A stretch of DNA of 64,000 nucleotides. Origin: Bacillota bacterium (GTDB taxonomy: Bacteria; Bacillota; Clostridia; Lachnospirales; Lachnospiraceae). The stretch is taken from assembly GCA_023458035.1 (NCBI GenBank), contig JAEXAX010000024.1, forward strand, positions 62,001-126,000. Reading direction: 5' to 3'. The position numbers and the translations under genes were made by a program. How positions within the stretch are numbered: the stretch's first letter is position 1; each line of letters opens with the position of its first letter. Below, in pieces: positions 16,675-25,284 of the stretch. The notes under the pieces were generated by a model, which saw only the letters and a list, made by a program, of their open reading frames with translations, made no database searches and was not told the DNA's origin.

Positions 16675-17986
16675 AATCATCCTCCTCTCCCTCTAATTTT
16701 AATACATAGATACCCTGGATAATGGCAAACAAAATAATCATCATCAATATCGAGCTGCCGCCATAGCTGATAAGCGGCAGTGTCACGCCGGTCGACGGGA
16801 TCAGCTTGATCGCGCCGCCGACTGTCAAAAAGACCTGAAAGCCGTAAATACTGCTTAGGCCAAGTGCCACCAGCTTATAAAACCGATGTTTGATCTGAAC
16901 TGAAATATTGATGAACATAACAAAACAGCTCATATACACCAAAATCAGGCAAATTCCAAAAACTCCGCCAAGCTCCTCAACGATAGCCGCAAATGTAAAG
17001 TCCTTATCTGCCAACGGCACAAGCATGGGATATCCACGGCCGAGACCGACCCCCAGCCATCCTCCGGCAGCCACAGCGATTAATGAGTTCGCCACCTGAT
17101 TCCCAATGGTCTGATAATGCTCGAACGGACTCTTCCATGCCAAGATACGGTTCTGCACGTGCGGAAACAGTTTTGCTCCGATAAAGCCTCCCGCACCGCC
17201 GGCAGCCAGACCGGCCAATCCGTAAATCGCTTTGCCGCTGGCAACATACAGCATTACCAGATAGGTAATAAAAAACAACAGCGCGGCTCCAAGGTCGGTG
17301 GACAATACCAGCACCACCACATAGACCGCAGCGATCACCGTTGTGACGGCGACCGTGCGAAATCCTGGCCTCTTGCTAAGGATGGCTGCTACAAAAAAAA
17401 CAAAGATGACCTTAACAAACTCCGAAGGCTGAATGCTGAAAAACCCCAGATCAAGCGTGATCTTAGCTCCGAAAACGATTCTCGATCGGATCAGCACTAT
17501 CAGAAGCGGCACGATGCCGACGATGGCATAAACCCAGGAGATCCGACGCAGGAAATGCCATTTGGCAATGATGGCCGGTATCAGCAGTGATATCAGCATA
17601 GCCACTGTCACGATGGTAAACTGACGAATACTCTCTTTAAAATTCAAACGTTCCAGCACCGCAAAGCCGATCGCCAGCAACATACACATATTGTTGATTA
17701 CAAGCCGCGATGCTCCCTCATAAATCGTCCTGTATAACAACAGAGTGGCAATCATAAAGATCAGCTGTACCAAATAATAAAAGACATGCGCAAAGTCCTG
17801 CTTTACCGCATAGAGAGCCAGATTCAACACTAAATGCAGCAAAAACATCACCATCACCTGCAAATTCATAACCGCATTCCGACTGCGTTCCGATCTCCGG
17901 TTAAAGGCTGTAAAACAGATGAGTGTATAAAACAGCATCAGCACGATGGCCATATACTGACACACATCTCCGATTAATTGATACAT
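16622..17986 (-). CDS. FtsW/RodA/SpoVE (SEDS) peptidoglycan polymerase
   Basis: A 454-residue polytopic SEDS protein with about ten membrane segments. Family signatures include PSEFVKVIFVFF, GDLG-like STDLGAALLF, an extracellular loop region and the C-terminal PLISYGGSS. It polymerises lipid II together with a class B PBP, which is encoded immediately after. The C-terminal tail is acidic (EGEEDDYAALNTYTTLDEDEE), and the ribosome binding site of the PBP gene lies inside it. FtsW and RodA cannot be separated with certainty; the PBP partner is short, as in the elongation or sporulation pairs. The start has GGGGG upstream. Confidence 0.93.
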   Translation of the reverse strand: MYQLIGDVCQYMAIVLMLFYTLICFTAFNRRSERSRNAVMNLQVMVMFLLHLVLNLALYAVKQDFAHVFYYLVQLIFMIATLLLYRTIYEGASRLVINNMCMLLAIGFAVLERLNFKESIRQFTIVTVAMLISLLIPAIIAKWHFLRRISWVYAIVGIVPLLIVLIRSRIVFGAKITLDLGFFSIQPSEFVKVIFVFFVAAILSKRPGFRTVAVTTVIAAVYVVVLVLSTDLGAALLFFITYLVMLYVASGKAIYGLAGLAAGGAGGFIGAKLFPHVQNRILAWKSPFEHYQTIGNQVANSLIAVAAGGWLGVGLGRGYPMLVPLADKDFTFAAIVEELGGVFGICLILVYMSCFVMFINISVQIKHRFYKLVALGLSSIYGFQVFLTVGGAIKLIPSTGVTLPLISYGGSSILMMIILFAIIQGIYVLKLEGEEDDYAALNTYTTLDEDEETF

Positions 17987-20193
17987 TATTCTATCCCCCT
18001 TTTATAATGACCTCTGGTAAATTCACCGGACAGTCGAATCTCCCGCTGATCCAGATAATAGGTCTTGACAGCCGTCAGTACCATTTTGATCCGTTTGGCC
18101 GATTCATTAACAAAGTCAACACGCACGATCAGCGGCTCCTGTTGTCTAAGCTGATTTTCCAGCAGTACCTGCGGCAGACTGTTATAAATGATATTATAAC
18201 AATATCGACAATGTGTTTTAACAGGAAACACCGTTCCGAAACGATCGATCATTTCCAACTCTTCGACCTTCCCGGTACAGCCACTTCTGGATTTACGCAG
18301 ACAACCGGCCGTTACCATCATCGGTATCAAACCGTAGACCTGCAGCGCACTGTCTCGAACCGGCATATGTTTTAATTCCTTTTGATTCAGCTCCAATGAC
18401 AGCGTCGGTATGATCCCTCTGCTCTTCAGAAAAAAAGCTGTTCGTTCATTCAAGACAGACACACTGTGATCAGTGTAAATCCGTCCCCGATAGCCCCTGC
18501 TTTCCAATAACCCGAGTTGATCGACGCTGCGGGCCAACACACCGTCAAAGCCGACCGACGGATCCAGAAATATTGATTCTTCGGCCAAATCTTTTTCCCG
18601 ACTGACTCTTGGCAAAGCATAGATTGCGGCCTTCCCGACCGCATGGATTCTTTCTGTCAGGAACTGATAATAGGCCGGATCCGGGCGTTCGGAAAGTAGT
18701 ATGTCAAGGATTACCGCTGTCACTGCCTGCTCTGTCAGTACCGTTTCCAGCATCTCCTCCTGTTCGATCCGAACCTGAAGCTGTACACGTTCAGTCTGTT
18801 TGGGCAAGCGGTCCGCGACTTTTTTACCAACGATCCCTTCGTCTTCGTTCCTTTCGGACAATGGGCTATAGGGATTTATGGTTCTGGCCGGTATGGGTAC
18901 CAGCGTCTGATGTACCGCATCCAGAAAATCTCGTCGCAGCCGCTTCAATCCCCCGACCGGAATAAACACATCCCCTTCCAGCTTAACCTCAACGTCGGAA
19001 AAAGCAAAGGCTGTTCCCCCGGTCTTGGCAATGTGTCCGGAAATCTCCTCCTTCGTCATAGCGTGCTGTCTGGCCGCCTCTGCCACCGGTCCCTCGATCA
19101 GCAGCTCCCGACCATTCAGTCTGGTCTGCATCCGAATCGGTTGTCCCGGCGACGCATAGACGGTGGCCGACACCATATATTGTTTAGGCAGGCTCAGATA
19201 CTCCTCCCGGATCTGCTTCAACAATTCCTCATTTTTCTGATTATAGCCCGGTTTATCCGGATTCAGCATTTCCTTACCGTTATGTCGCTCCAAATAACCG
19301 GTTGTAAAACTGCCGCGGCTGTACAGCTTCTCCAGCAGACGGATATCTGAAGCGCTCACCCGATATTTTTGTTTTGCCGCCGTTGTTCCATTTTGTTGAT
19401 CCTCTTCCAGAAGTATTTGATATAGATCCAAATACTTCCGATACAAAGAAACCACCATGGCCGTGTATTCATTACGCTTCATCCGCCCTTCGATCTTCAG
19501 CGATGCCACACCGGCGTCGACCAAATCCGGAATCAGCTCCAGTGTACACAGATCCCTCGGCGATAGGTAATGCTGCTGTTGCCCGTCTACCGTATATGGC
19601 AGTCGACAGGCCTGGGCACAGCGTCCCCGGTTTCCGCTGCGACCGCCGAGTATACTGGAAAACAGGCACTGTCCCGAATAGCAGTAACACAGCGCCCCAT
19701 GCGCGAATACTTCGAGTTCAATATCTGCCTGTGCATGAATGCTTTTTATATCTGCCAGCGAGGTTTCACGTGCCAAAACGATCCGTGTAGCCCCGAGGCG
19801 CTTGGCAAGCCTTGTGCCCTCTGCCGTCAACAAACTCATCTGAGTACTGATATGGATGGCCACATCCGGGAAAAACTGATGAATAAAGCTTAAGACCCCC
19901 AGATCTTGAACCAACACACCATCCACACCGGCTTCATAGATCGGCGCAAAGTAGTCATACAGCTCTTTTTCCATCTCCCGGTTTTTTAATAGAGTGTTGA
20001 TCGTAATATAAAATGAAACGCCAAAAAGATGTCCGTAGTGAAAGACATCTCGCATTTGTTCTATCGTCAAATTGTCCGCAAAGGCCCTGGCGCTGAACTT
20101 CGTTCCGCCGAAGTAGATCGCATTTGCCCCCGCTCGTATGGCACCATAAATACCCTCTACCGAAGTAGCCGGTGCCAGAAGCTCAATTTTCAT
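17986..20193 (-). CDS. U32 family peptidase (collagenase-like)
   Basis: A 735-residue U32 protein with an N-terminal TIM-barrel domain. The family signature is clear: E-V-F-A-H-G-A-L-C with the C-x-C and SGQCLFS continuation near residue 165-185, followed by GRCAQACRLPY. A collagenase domain (DUF3656 type) occupies the middle and C-terminal parts. Related proteins such as RlhA and TrhP hydroxylate rRNA or tRNA, so an RNA-modifying role is as likely as proteolysis. It starts directly after zapA (ATG 20193, no gap) and its stop overlaps the ftsW start by one base. Confidence 0.92.
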   Translation of the reverse strand: MKIELLAPATSVEGIYGAIRAGANAIYFGGTKFSARAFADNLTIEQMRDVFHYGHLFGVSFYITINTLLKNREMEKELYDYFAPIYEAGVDGVLVQDLGVLSFIHQFFPDVAIHISTQMSLLTAEGTRLAKRLGATRIVLARETSLADIKSIHAQADIELEVFAHGALCYCYSGQCLFSSILGGRSGNRGRCAQACRLPYTVDGQQQHYLSPRDLCTLELIPDLVDAGVASLKIEGRMKRNEYTAMVVSLYRKYLDLYQILLEEDQQNGTTAAKQKYRVSASDIRLLEKLYSRGSFTTGYLERHNGKEMLNPDKPGYNQKNEELLKQIREEYLSLPKQYMVSATVYASPGQPIRMQTRLNGRELLIEGPVAEAARQHAMTKEEISGHIAKTGGTAFAFSDVEVKLEGDVFIPVGGLKRLRRDFLDAVHQTLVPIPARTINPYSPLSERNEDEGIVGKKVADRLPKQTERVQLQVRIEQEEMLETVLTEQAVTAVILDILLSERPDPAYYQFLTERIHAVGKAAIYALPRVSREKDLAEESIFLDPSVGFDGVLARSVDQLGLLESRGYRGRIYTDHSVSVLNERTAFFLKSRGIIPTLSLELNQKELKHMPVRDSALQVYGLIPMMVTAGCLRKSRSGCTGKVEELEMIDRFGTVFPVKTHCRYCYNIIYNSLPQVLLENQLRQQEPLIVRVDFVNESAKRIKMVLTAVKTYYLDQREIRLSGEFTRGHYKRGIE

Positions 20194-20580
20194 TTACTCA
20201 CCCAACTCAATGATCTTCTGGCGCAGTTTATCTCTTTCCTGCGACAATCGTTCGACTTCTTTCTCTTTTTTTTCAAGACTGATCTGCAGGGTTACCAATT
20301 CATGCTTCAAATCATACAGCTCACGCTCACGAAGGTTCATTTCTTCTTCAAAGACCTCCGCCTGTTTTTTTGCTTTAAAATAGTCATCGCAAACATTGAT
20401 CTGTACCTGAAGATTCTTCAAATCTACCGATAAACGGGATAAGCCCCCCAGCTTCTCCAGCTGGATCAGTTTATTATTCAAATATGCAGCCACTTTTTCT
20501 AAATATTCGTCGCTCTCATATCCGCCCAAACGATAAATCTTTCCTCCGATCAGCACTTCCTTCATATTTTTAGATGACAT
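20194..20580 (-). CDS. zapA: Cell division protein ZapA
   Basis: A 128-residue ZapA: an N-terminal globular part (KEVLIGGKIYRLGGYESDEY, residues 6-25) and a long coiled coil (about 55-128, heptad-like Leu/Glu/Lys). It bundles FtsZ filaments at the division site. Spacing to U32 is zero and to trmD three bases, so it is deep in the operon. AGGAG precedes ATG 20580. Confidence 0.92.
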   Translation of the reverse strand: MSSKNMKEVLIGGKIYRLGGYESDEYLEKVAAYLNNKLIQLEKLGGLSRLSVDLKNLQVQINVCDDYFKAKKQAEVFEEEMNLRERELYDLKHELVTLQISLEKKEKEVERLSQERDKLRQKIIELGE

Positions 20581-20583
20581 TTC

Positions 20584-21288
20584 CTACTCCTTTATATTGT
20601 CCGGCAATAATTCCGGTCGGCGCTCCCCGGTACGCAGCAGCGCCTGCTCTCTTCGATATTTTTCCACATTCAGATGATGACCGGACAGTAACACGGCCGG
20701 AACCTCTTTACCATGCCAGACAGCCGGTCTGGTGTATTGCGGATATTCCAGCAACGGTTCATCATCATTCATAAACGATTCATCCACACCCGAATCCTCA
20801 TTGCTCAATACGCCCTTGACCATTCGGGAGACTACATCCATCAGCACCAGCGCCGGCAATTCTCCGCCGGTCAGCACATAATCACCGATCGAAATATAGT
20901 CTGTTACAATTTCCTCCAAAACACGTTCATCAATTCCTTCATAATGTCCGCACAATAAAATCAAGTCCTCTTCAGCCGCCAGCTCCTTAGCCTGCTTTTG
21001 CGTCAAAACCTTGGCCTGAGGGGTCAGATAGATCGTTCGCGGCCGTTTCCCAAGACGTTCGCAGGCAGCCGTATGCGCCCGATAAACCGGTTCTGCTTCC
21101 ATCACCATGCCGGCCCCTCCGCCATACGGATAGTCGTCCACCCTATTGTGCTTATTGGCCGAATAATCACGGATATTGACGGTCTCTAAGGCCAAAATGC
21201 CCTGCTCAAGTGCCCGGCCGGTGATGCTGGTGCGCATGCCGCCCTCAATCATTTCCGGAAACAGGGTCAGTACGGTAAAACGCATCAT
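20584..21288 (-). CDS. trmD: tRNA (guanine-37 N1)-methyltransferase TrmD
   Basis: A 234-residue SPOUT methyltransferase that makes m1G37 in tRNAs, preventing frameshifts. Motifs: PYGGGAGMVMEAEP, LLCGHYEGIDERV and IGDYVLTGGELPALVLMD, the last two forming the deep trefoil knot for S-adenosylmethionine. Length as expected. The start overlaps the rimM stop by four bases, so translation is coupled. Confidence 0.98.
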   Translation of the reverse strand: MMRFTVLTLFPEMIEGGMRTSITGRALEQGILALETVNIRDYSANKHNRVDDYPYGGGAGMVMEAEPVYRAHTAACERLGKRPRTIYLTPQAKVLTQKQAKELAAEEDLILLCGHYEGIDERVLEEIVTDYISIGDYVLTGGELPALVLMDVVSRMVKGVLSNEDSGVDESFMNDDEPLLEYPQYTRPAVWHGKEVPAVLLSGHHLNVEKYRREQALLRTGERRPELLPDNIKE

Positions 21289-21800
21289 GTCAGCTCCTCC
21301 AGCCCCGGCATCAGTTCGATGACCACCCTGCCGCCGGCCAGATCCACCTGCTTGACACAGGCCGGAATAACCGGCACATAGATCATTTTTCCATCCTGTC
21401 GTCTGACTTCATAAACATCATTGGCACCGGTACGAATCACCTCTGTCAGATCACCGTAAGCGGTTCCGTCCGTCAGTTCCACCTTTAAACCGATCAGGTC
21501 ACAGATAAAATACTCACCTTTTTTCAGCGGAGCTACATTTTTTCGATCAGCCATCAGATCCAATCCGCGGAAGCCCTCAACCTCCTCAATCGAATGAACC
21601 TCGGCAAATCGCAGGATCACCATCTGCTTGGCCATTCTGGCAGAAACGATCGATAACGGTCGTTCTCCCTTCGGAGTCATCAGCACCACCTGTTTCATCT
21701 TTTTAAAATATTCTACATGATCAGTGGTCGGATAAACCTTGACCTCTCCCTTTAAGCCATGCGGCGATGTGACAACACCGACGCGCAAATAATCAGACAT
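21285..21800 (-). CDS. rimM: Ribosome maturation factor RimM
   Basis: A 171-residue RimM with an N-terminal barrel (RVGVVTSPHGLKGEVKV) and a C-terminal PRC-barrel domain (about 95-168, with MIYVPVIPACVKQVDL). It aids 30S subunit assembly by binding S19. ATG 21800 is chosen since GAGGGAAGC lies just upstream; the frame is open to 21824. It is the first gene after an internal terminator. Confidence 0.97.
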   Translation of the reverse strand: MSDYLRVGVVTSPHGLKGEVKVYPTTDHVEYFKKMKQVVLMTPKGERPLSIVSARMAKQMVILRFAEVHSIEEVEGFRGLDLMADRKNVAPLKKGEYFICDLIGLKVELTDGTAYGDLTEVIRTGANDVYEVRRQDGKMIYVPVIPACVKQVDLAGGRVVIELMPGLEELT

Positions 21801-21865
21801 GAGCTTCCCTCTTTCTAAAGTCAATTTGGTATATTATACCATTTTCGACAAACAAATGACAATAT

Positions 21866-21902
21866 AAAAAAACACACGAAATAACCCGCGGGTAATTTCG
21901 TG
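21866..21902 (-). terminator. Internal terminator between khpA and rimM
   Basis: A stem with outer CACGAAAT (21875-21882) and ATTTCGTG (21895-21902), and an inner self-complementary CCCGCGGG. Leftward it is followed by T7 after two bases. It would lower expression of rimM-trmD and later genes relative to rpsP and ffh. Confidence 0.75.
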
Positions 21903-21922
21903 CCTTTTCTTAGTTTGTGTTC

Positions 21923-22153
21923 TTAGTCAAGGATATCCACATTGACCTTCAGTTCCTCCATGCCGGCTGCTGCCTTCATGACGGTTCTGATCGCCTTTGC
22001 AATCCTTCCCTGCTTTCCGATCACCTTTCCGATGTCTTTATCAGAAACACGTAAAGCCAAATTAATACTGGTTTGGGTTCTTTCTTCCGTTACCGATACC
22101 GCTTCCGGGTCATCCACCAGGGATTTTGCAATTACTTCCAATAACTCTTTCAT
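21923..22153 (-). CDS. khpA: KH-domain RNA-binding protein KhpA
   Basis: A 76-residue single KH-domain protein (YlqC) with the VIGKQGRIAKAIRTVM loop that contacts RNA. It works with KhpB/EloR in Gram-positives and affects cell division and elongation through mRNA binding. The place between rpsP and rimM is the standard one in Bacillota. GGAGG precedes ATG 22153. Confidence 0.96.
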   Translation of the reverse strand: MKELLEVIAKSLVDDPEAVSVTEERTQTSINLALRVSDKDIGKVIGKQGRIAKAIRTVMKAAAGMEELKVNVDILD

Positions 22154-22167
22154 TACAAACCTCCTGA

Positions 22168-22413
22168 TTATTTTTCGATGCCGGCGATCTTCAATAACTT
22201 ACCAACTGTTTCAGTCGGCTGAGCACCGTTTGCCAGCCACTTCTTTGCGGCTTCCGCATCGATCTTAATCACACTCGGGTTCTGATTCGGATCGTATGTT
22301 CCGATCTCCTCGATACAGCGACCGTCTCTGGCGGTTCTGGAATCAGCTACTACCACTCTATAAAACGGAGTCTTCTTTTTGCCCATTCTTCTCAAACGAA
22401 TTTTTACTGCCAT
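22168..22413 (-). CDS. rpsP: 30S ribosomal protein S16
   Basis: An 81-residue S16 ([26 protein letters not shown] start, [10 protein letters not shown], and [14 protein letters not shown] later on) needed for 30S assembly. Spacing of 14 bases to khpA. Strong GAGGAGG site before ATG 22413. Confidence 0.99.
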   Translation of the reverse strand: MAVKIRLRRMGKKKTPFYRVVVADSRTARDGRCIEEIGTYDPNQNPSVIKIDAEAAKKWLANGAQPTETVGKLLKIAGIEK

Positions 22414-22451
22414 GATTGTTTCACCTCCTCATATCAACTTAAATATATATG

Positions 22452-23789
22452 TCAAAAAGGAAATTTAAATTTTCCCTTTTTAGCACCTTTCATCATGCCG
22501 GGCATCTGCTTCATCATCTTTCTGGTCTGCTCAAACTGTTTTACCAGCTTGTTTACCTCACTGATATCTACACCGGAGCCTTTGGCAATCCGCTGCTTTC
22601 TGGATGGATTCAGCAGATCTGGATTCTCCCGCTCACGCGGCGTCATTGACAGGATCATCGCTTCAATACGGGCCATTTTCTTCTCGTCCATGGCCGCCTC
22701 GATATCACCCAATTTACTGCTCATACCGGGCAGCATTCCCAACAGGCTGCTTAAGCCGCCCATCTTTTTCATCTGGTTCATGCTGGTCAGATAATCATCA
22801 AAGCCGAAGCTGGCTTTTCGGAGCTTTTCCTCGAGCTTCTTCGCTTCATCGGCATCAACCTGTTCCTGTACCTTCTCGATCAATGACAGGACATCTCCCA
22901 TTCCGAGAATACGGGATGCCATACGATCCGGATAAAACTGCTCCAGATCTGTCAGCTTCTCACCGGTACTGATATAGAGAATCGGTTTTCCGGTCACCGC
23001 CTTGATCGACAGGGCTGCACCGCCTCTGGTATCACCATCGAGCTTCGTCAGGATCACACCGTCTATATCAATCTCATTCGCAAAGGTACTGGCTACATTC
23101 ACCGCATCCTGTCCGGTCATGGCATCTACGATTAACAGACTTCTGTCAACCTGTACCGCAGCCTTGATACGTTTCAGCTCATCCATCATATCTCCGTCGA
23201 TATGCAGACGGCCGGCTGTATCAATCATCACCAAGTTCAGATTTTTCTCTTTTGCATAATGAATCGCCGCTTCGACGATCTCCGCCACATCCTTGGTATC
23301 CTCTTTTGCGAAGACCTCGACATCCACCTTTTTACCGTTGACCCTCAACTGCTCTATGGCCGCCGGACGATATATGTCACAGGCTACCAACAACGGACGT
23401 TTGCCTTTCGACTTAAATTTAGCTGCCAGCTTGGCCACCGTCGTCGTTTTTCCGGCGCCCTGCAAACCGGCCATCATAATCACTGTCAGCTTATTACTCG
23501 GCAACTCCAGCTCGGTAGGGTCAGCCCCCATCAGGTTGATCATCTCTTCGTTGACGATCTTCACGACCATCTGACCCGGATTCAGTCCGTTTAATACATC
23601 CTGTCCGACCGCCCGTTCATTGACACTGTTCATAAATTGCTTAACGACCTTAAAATTAACATCAGCCTCCAACAGTGCCATCTTCACTTCTTTTAACGCC
23701 GCCTTGACATCTGCTTCGGTGAGACGGCCCTTCTTGCGAAGATTCTTAAAAATGTTTTGTAATTTATCCGACAAATTTTCAAATGCCAT
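22452..23789 (-). CDS. ffh: Signal recognition particle protein Ffh
   Basis: A 445-residue SRP54 GTPase: N domain (1-90), G domain with GLQGAGKTTTVAKLA, DTAGRLHID and TKLDGDTRGGAAL, and a Met-rich M domain (about 295-445, including GMLPGMSSKL, KQMPGMMKGAKKGKFKFPF) that binds SRP RNA and signal peptides. It directs nascent membrane proteins to FtsY and the Sec translocon. The start follows the ylxM stop with no gap. SRP RNA is not in the window. Confidence 0.99.
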   Translation of the reverse strand: MAFENLSDKLQNIFKNLRKKGRLTEADVKAALKEVKMALLEADVNFKVVKQFMNSVNERAVGQDVLNGLNPGQMVVKIVNEEMINLMGADPTELELPSNKLTVIMMAGLQGAGKTTTVAKLAAKFKSKGKRPLLVACDIYRPAAIEQLRVNGKKVDVEVFAKEDTKDVAEIVEAAIHYAKEKNLNLVMIDTAGRLHIDGDMMDELKRIKAAVQVDRSLLIVDAMTGQDAVNVASTFANEIDIDGVILTKLDGDTRGGAALSIKAVTGKPILYISTGEKLTDLEQFYPDRMASRILGMGDVLSLIEKVQEQVDADEAKKLEEKLRKASFGFDDYLTSMNQMKKMGGLSSLLGMLPGMSSKLGDIEAAMDEKKMARIEAMILSMTPRERENPDLLNPSRKQRIAKGSGVDISEVNKLVKQFEQTRKMMKQMPGMMKGAKKGKFKFPF

Positions 23790-24143
23790 CTACATCTCCT
23801 CCATCACAGCTTCCAGTCTGGTCACCAACTTTTCGGCGACATCGGCCGGTATCTCGGGATCTTCCCGAACGGCTGATTGTAACGTTTGCACCTGATGACG
23901 AATCTTCTGAAAGCGTTCCACCATGCCGAGCTGACGTTCATAGCCCTGCAACATCCGGTTGCAGCGTTTGATCATATCATGGACGCCCTGTCTTGATATA
24001 CCGACCTCTCTGGCCACTTCACTGACCGAACAGTCTTCAAAAACCACCATCTCATAAATATGACGCTGATGTTCTGTCAGCAGCTCCCCATAGAAATCAT
24101 AAAGCAATGTATGCTCAACCAATTCCAAAATCTTTTCTTCCAT
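23790..24143 (-). CDS. ylxM: YlxM family DNA-binding protein (UPF0122)
   Basis: A 117-residue helix-turn-helix protein related to the sigma-70 region 4 (DCSVSEVAREVGISRQGVHD), always found just before ffh in Bacillota. In streptococci and others YlxM binds SRP components and modulates SRP assembly. First gene of the ffh operon, behind a clear promoter. A GGGAG site precedes ATG 24143. Confidence 0.95.
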   Translation of the reverse strand: MEEKILELVEHTLLYDFYGELLTEHQRHIYEMVVFEDCSVSEVAREVGISRQGVHDMIKRCNRMLQGYERQLGMVERFQKIRHQVQTLQSAVREDPEIPADVAEKLVTRLEAVMEEM

Positions 24144-24179
24144 TTTGACTCCCAGCGTCTGTGATCAGTCACCTTGGCT

Positions 24180-24208
24180 ATCATATAGGATTTGCTTTAG
24201 CTTGTCAA
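24180..24208 (-). promoter_or_regulatory. Promoter of the ylxM-ffh operon
   Basis: Leftward: -35 TTGACA (24203-24208), a 17-base spacer and -10 TATGAT (24180-24185), about 30 bases before ylxM. This is one of the closest consensus matches in the window. Confidence 0.85.
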
Positions 24209-24238
24209 GTACTTTTCATTGACAATGTTGAAGCACAA

Positions 24239-24565
24239 TCACCTTACACGGAATGTGAAAACCTCAGACATACAAGCACGAGTCTTTGGCTCGTCGGCTG
24301 CACAGTCCCTACAGGCCTGATTACGCCCTCCGGTACAGCCTCTGTTATACTTATTTAATACTAAAACTATTCTGCATTCATCACTGTCATACTTATCCTG
24401 AAATGACTTCAGCCACTCAGCGGTACCGTCAGTGGAACCGTTATCCACAATTATTATTTCCGCACTGCCATCAAACTCGGTGTTCATTACCGATAGCAAA
24501 CATTTTTGTGTGATATCTATATGATTTAATGTCAAAATACAAATACTATACTTTCTTTCTACCAT
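24239..24565 (-). pseudogene. Truncated family 2 glycosyltransferase
   Basis: About 90 residues of a GT-A fold glycosyltransferase family 2 remain: KYSICILTLNHIDITQKCL, then EIIIVDNGSTDGTAEWL and LNKYNRGCTGGRNQA. The nucleotide-binding DNGSTDGT motif is intact, but the frame then leaves family sequence (from about residue 88, CRDCAADEPK) and stops. The catalytic DxD part and the rest, normally some 150-200 further residues, are missing. The junction contains a small hairpin and sequence that may be the end of an insertion element. Not expected to be active. It sits alone between ylxM and an IS200-type remnant, a sign of local insertion and deletion. Confidence 0.75.
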
Positions 24566-24574
24566 AGCCCTTGT

Positions 24575-24602
24575 ATGATGATTTTCTATGTCAAATCATC
24601 AT
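24575..24602. repeat. Inverted repeat upstream of the glycosyltransferase stub
   Basis: A perfect ten-base inverted repeat (24575-24584 with 24593-24602) with an eight-base loop and no T run. Possibly part of the old promoter or an element end. Nothing else is seen in 24603-24660. Confidence 0.4.
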
Positions 24603-24669
24603 TCTCCTCGTATTATATAGTCATACCCATTCTTTACCTGTTCTAAGGTATAGGGTATACTGTTGAAGA

Positions 24670-24732
24670 TGCTGTGGATTGGTTTAGTTCTCCTACCGCG
24701 TAGACGGTTACAGAAAGGCTCCAACCACAGCC
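24670..24732 (-). other. Long imperfect hairpin, possible right end of IS200-type element
   Basis: GCTGTGGATTGG (24671-24682) pairs with CCAACCACAGC (24721-24731) with one extra base, enclosing a smaller hairpin around ACCG and CGGT. It lies just after the transposase stub, where IS200/IS605 elements carry a subterminal hairpin. Reading as an element end is an inference. Confidence 0.4.
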
Positions 24733-24750
24733 TCTTTGTCACAATGTTAA

Positions 24751-25011
24751 TCAGTTAGATACCGCATGACGGTTTATGTAGAACGAGGTTACATCGGCAG
24801 AGAGACCTGTGGATCCAATACAGCATTTAATACTTTTAAGGAGTCCTTCTATTATTTCTACACCCTTATAACTACATAACTGCTTGAGAATATCCCTAAT
24901 GTCCGCCTTATATTGATTGTAAATAATTTTTCGCCTATACTTTGGTGTGAAGACGATATGATATTTGCACATCCATTTCGTATGTGCGAGTGAGTATTCT
25001 TTCTTCGCCAT
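24751..25011 (-). pseudogene. tnpA: IS200/IS605-family transposase TnpA, internally deleted
   Basis: The first 57 or so residues match IS200-type TnpA (HUH Y1 transposase): KWMCKYHIVFTPKYRRKIIY and DILKQLCSYKGVEIIEG. The next expected block with the HUH pair (HVHM/HVHL) and the later catalytic Tyr helix are absent; instead about 30 unrelated residues lead to a stop. At 86 residues against about 130-155 normal, it is inactive. It has a good AAAGG site at ATG 25011 and the element's left-end hairpin upstream. No TnpB or IscB gene is present. Confidence 0.85.
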
Positions 25012-25095
25012 AAATTACCTTTCCTTTCTGCAATATAGCCTGAACAACTTTATTGTAATCGGAAAGGTAATTTTTTTTGTATAACAATCGTCGCG

Positions 25096-25112
25096 CACCC
25101 GCATAGCGGGTG
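25096..25112 (-). repeat. Left-end hairpin of the IS200-type element
   Basis: A perfect seven-base stem (CACCCGC with GCGGGTG) and a three-base loop, about 85 bases upstream of the tnpA start. This is the position and shape of the hairpin that TnpA recognises. Confidence 0.6.
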
Positions 25113-25186
25113 GTTTATATTTCGTGCATGCTCATTTCTCTACTGAGAAATTCGCTTATGCACTCAACTGGGTCTATCCGACCCAC

Positions 25187-25228
25187 AAAAAAAAGAACCG
25201 AATGCAATTCCTGGCTGCATTCAGTTCT
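25187..25228 (-). terminator. Terminator after the ilv-linked unknown gene
   Basis: A 13-base stem with one wobble pair (25194-25206 with 25216-25228) and a nine-base loop, followed leftward by about eight T. It isolates the ilv transcript from the IS remnant. Confidence 0.85.
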
Positions 25229-25284
25229 CCGATTATAAAACAATATTTTCTATCAACTATGATACCGATGATCCTAATGGTATA

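Larger units (their letters stand above)
24660..25115 (-). mobile_element. Decayed IS200-type insertion sequence
   Basis: The remnant is bounded approximately by the 24670-24732 fold and the 25096-25112 hairpin, with the broken tnpA between them. IS200 elements have no terminal inverted repeats or target duplication, so the ends are approximate. With the glycosyltransferase stub it forms the only clearly foreign stretch in the window. Confidence 0.6.

Noticed and set aside
24660..25115. IS605-type element with a TnpB/omega-RNA system
   Set aside because: Only a deleted TnpA remains. No TnpB or IscB reading frame is present, and the folded sequences are better explained as element ends.
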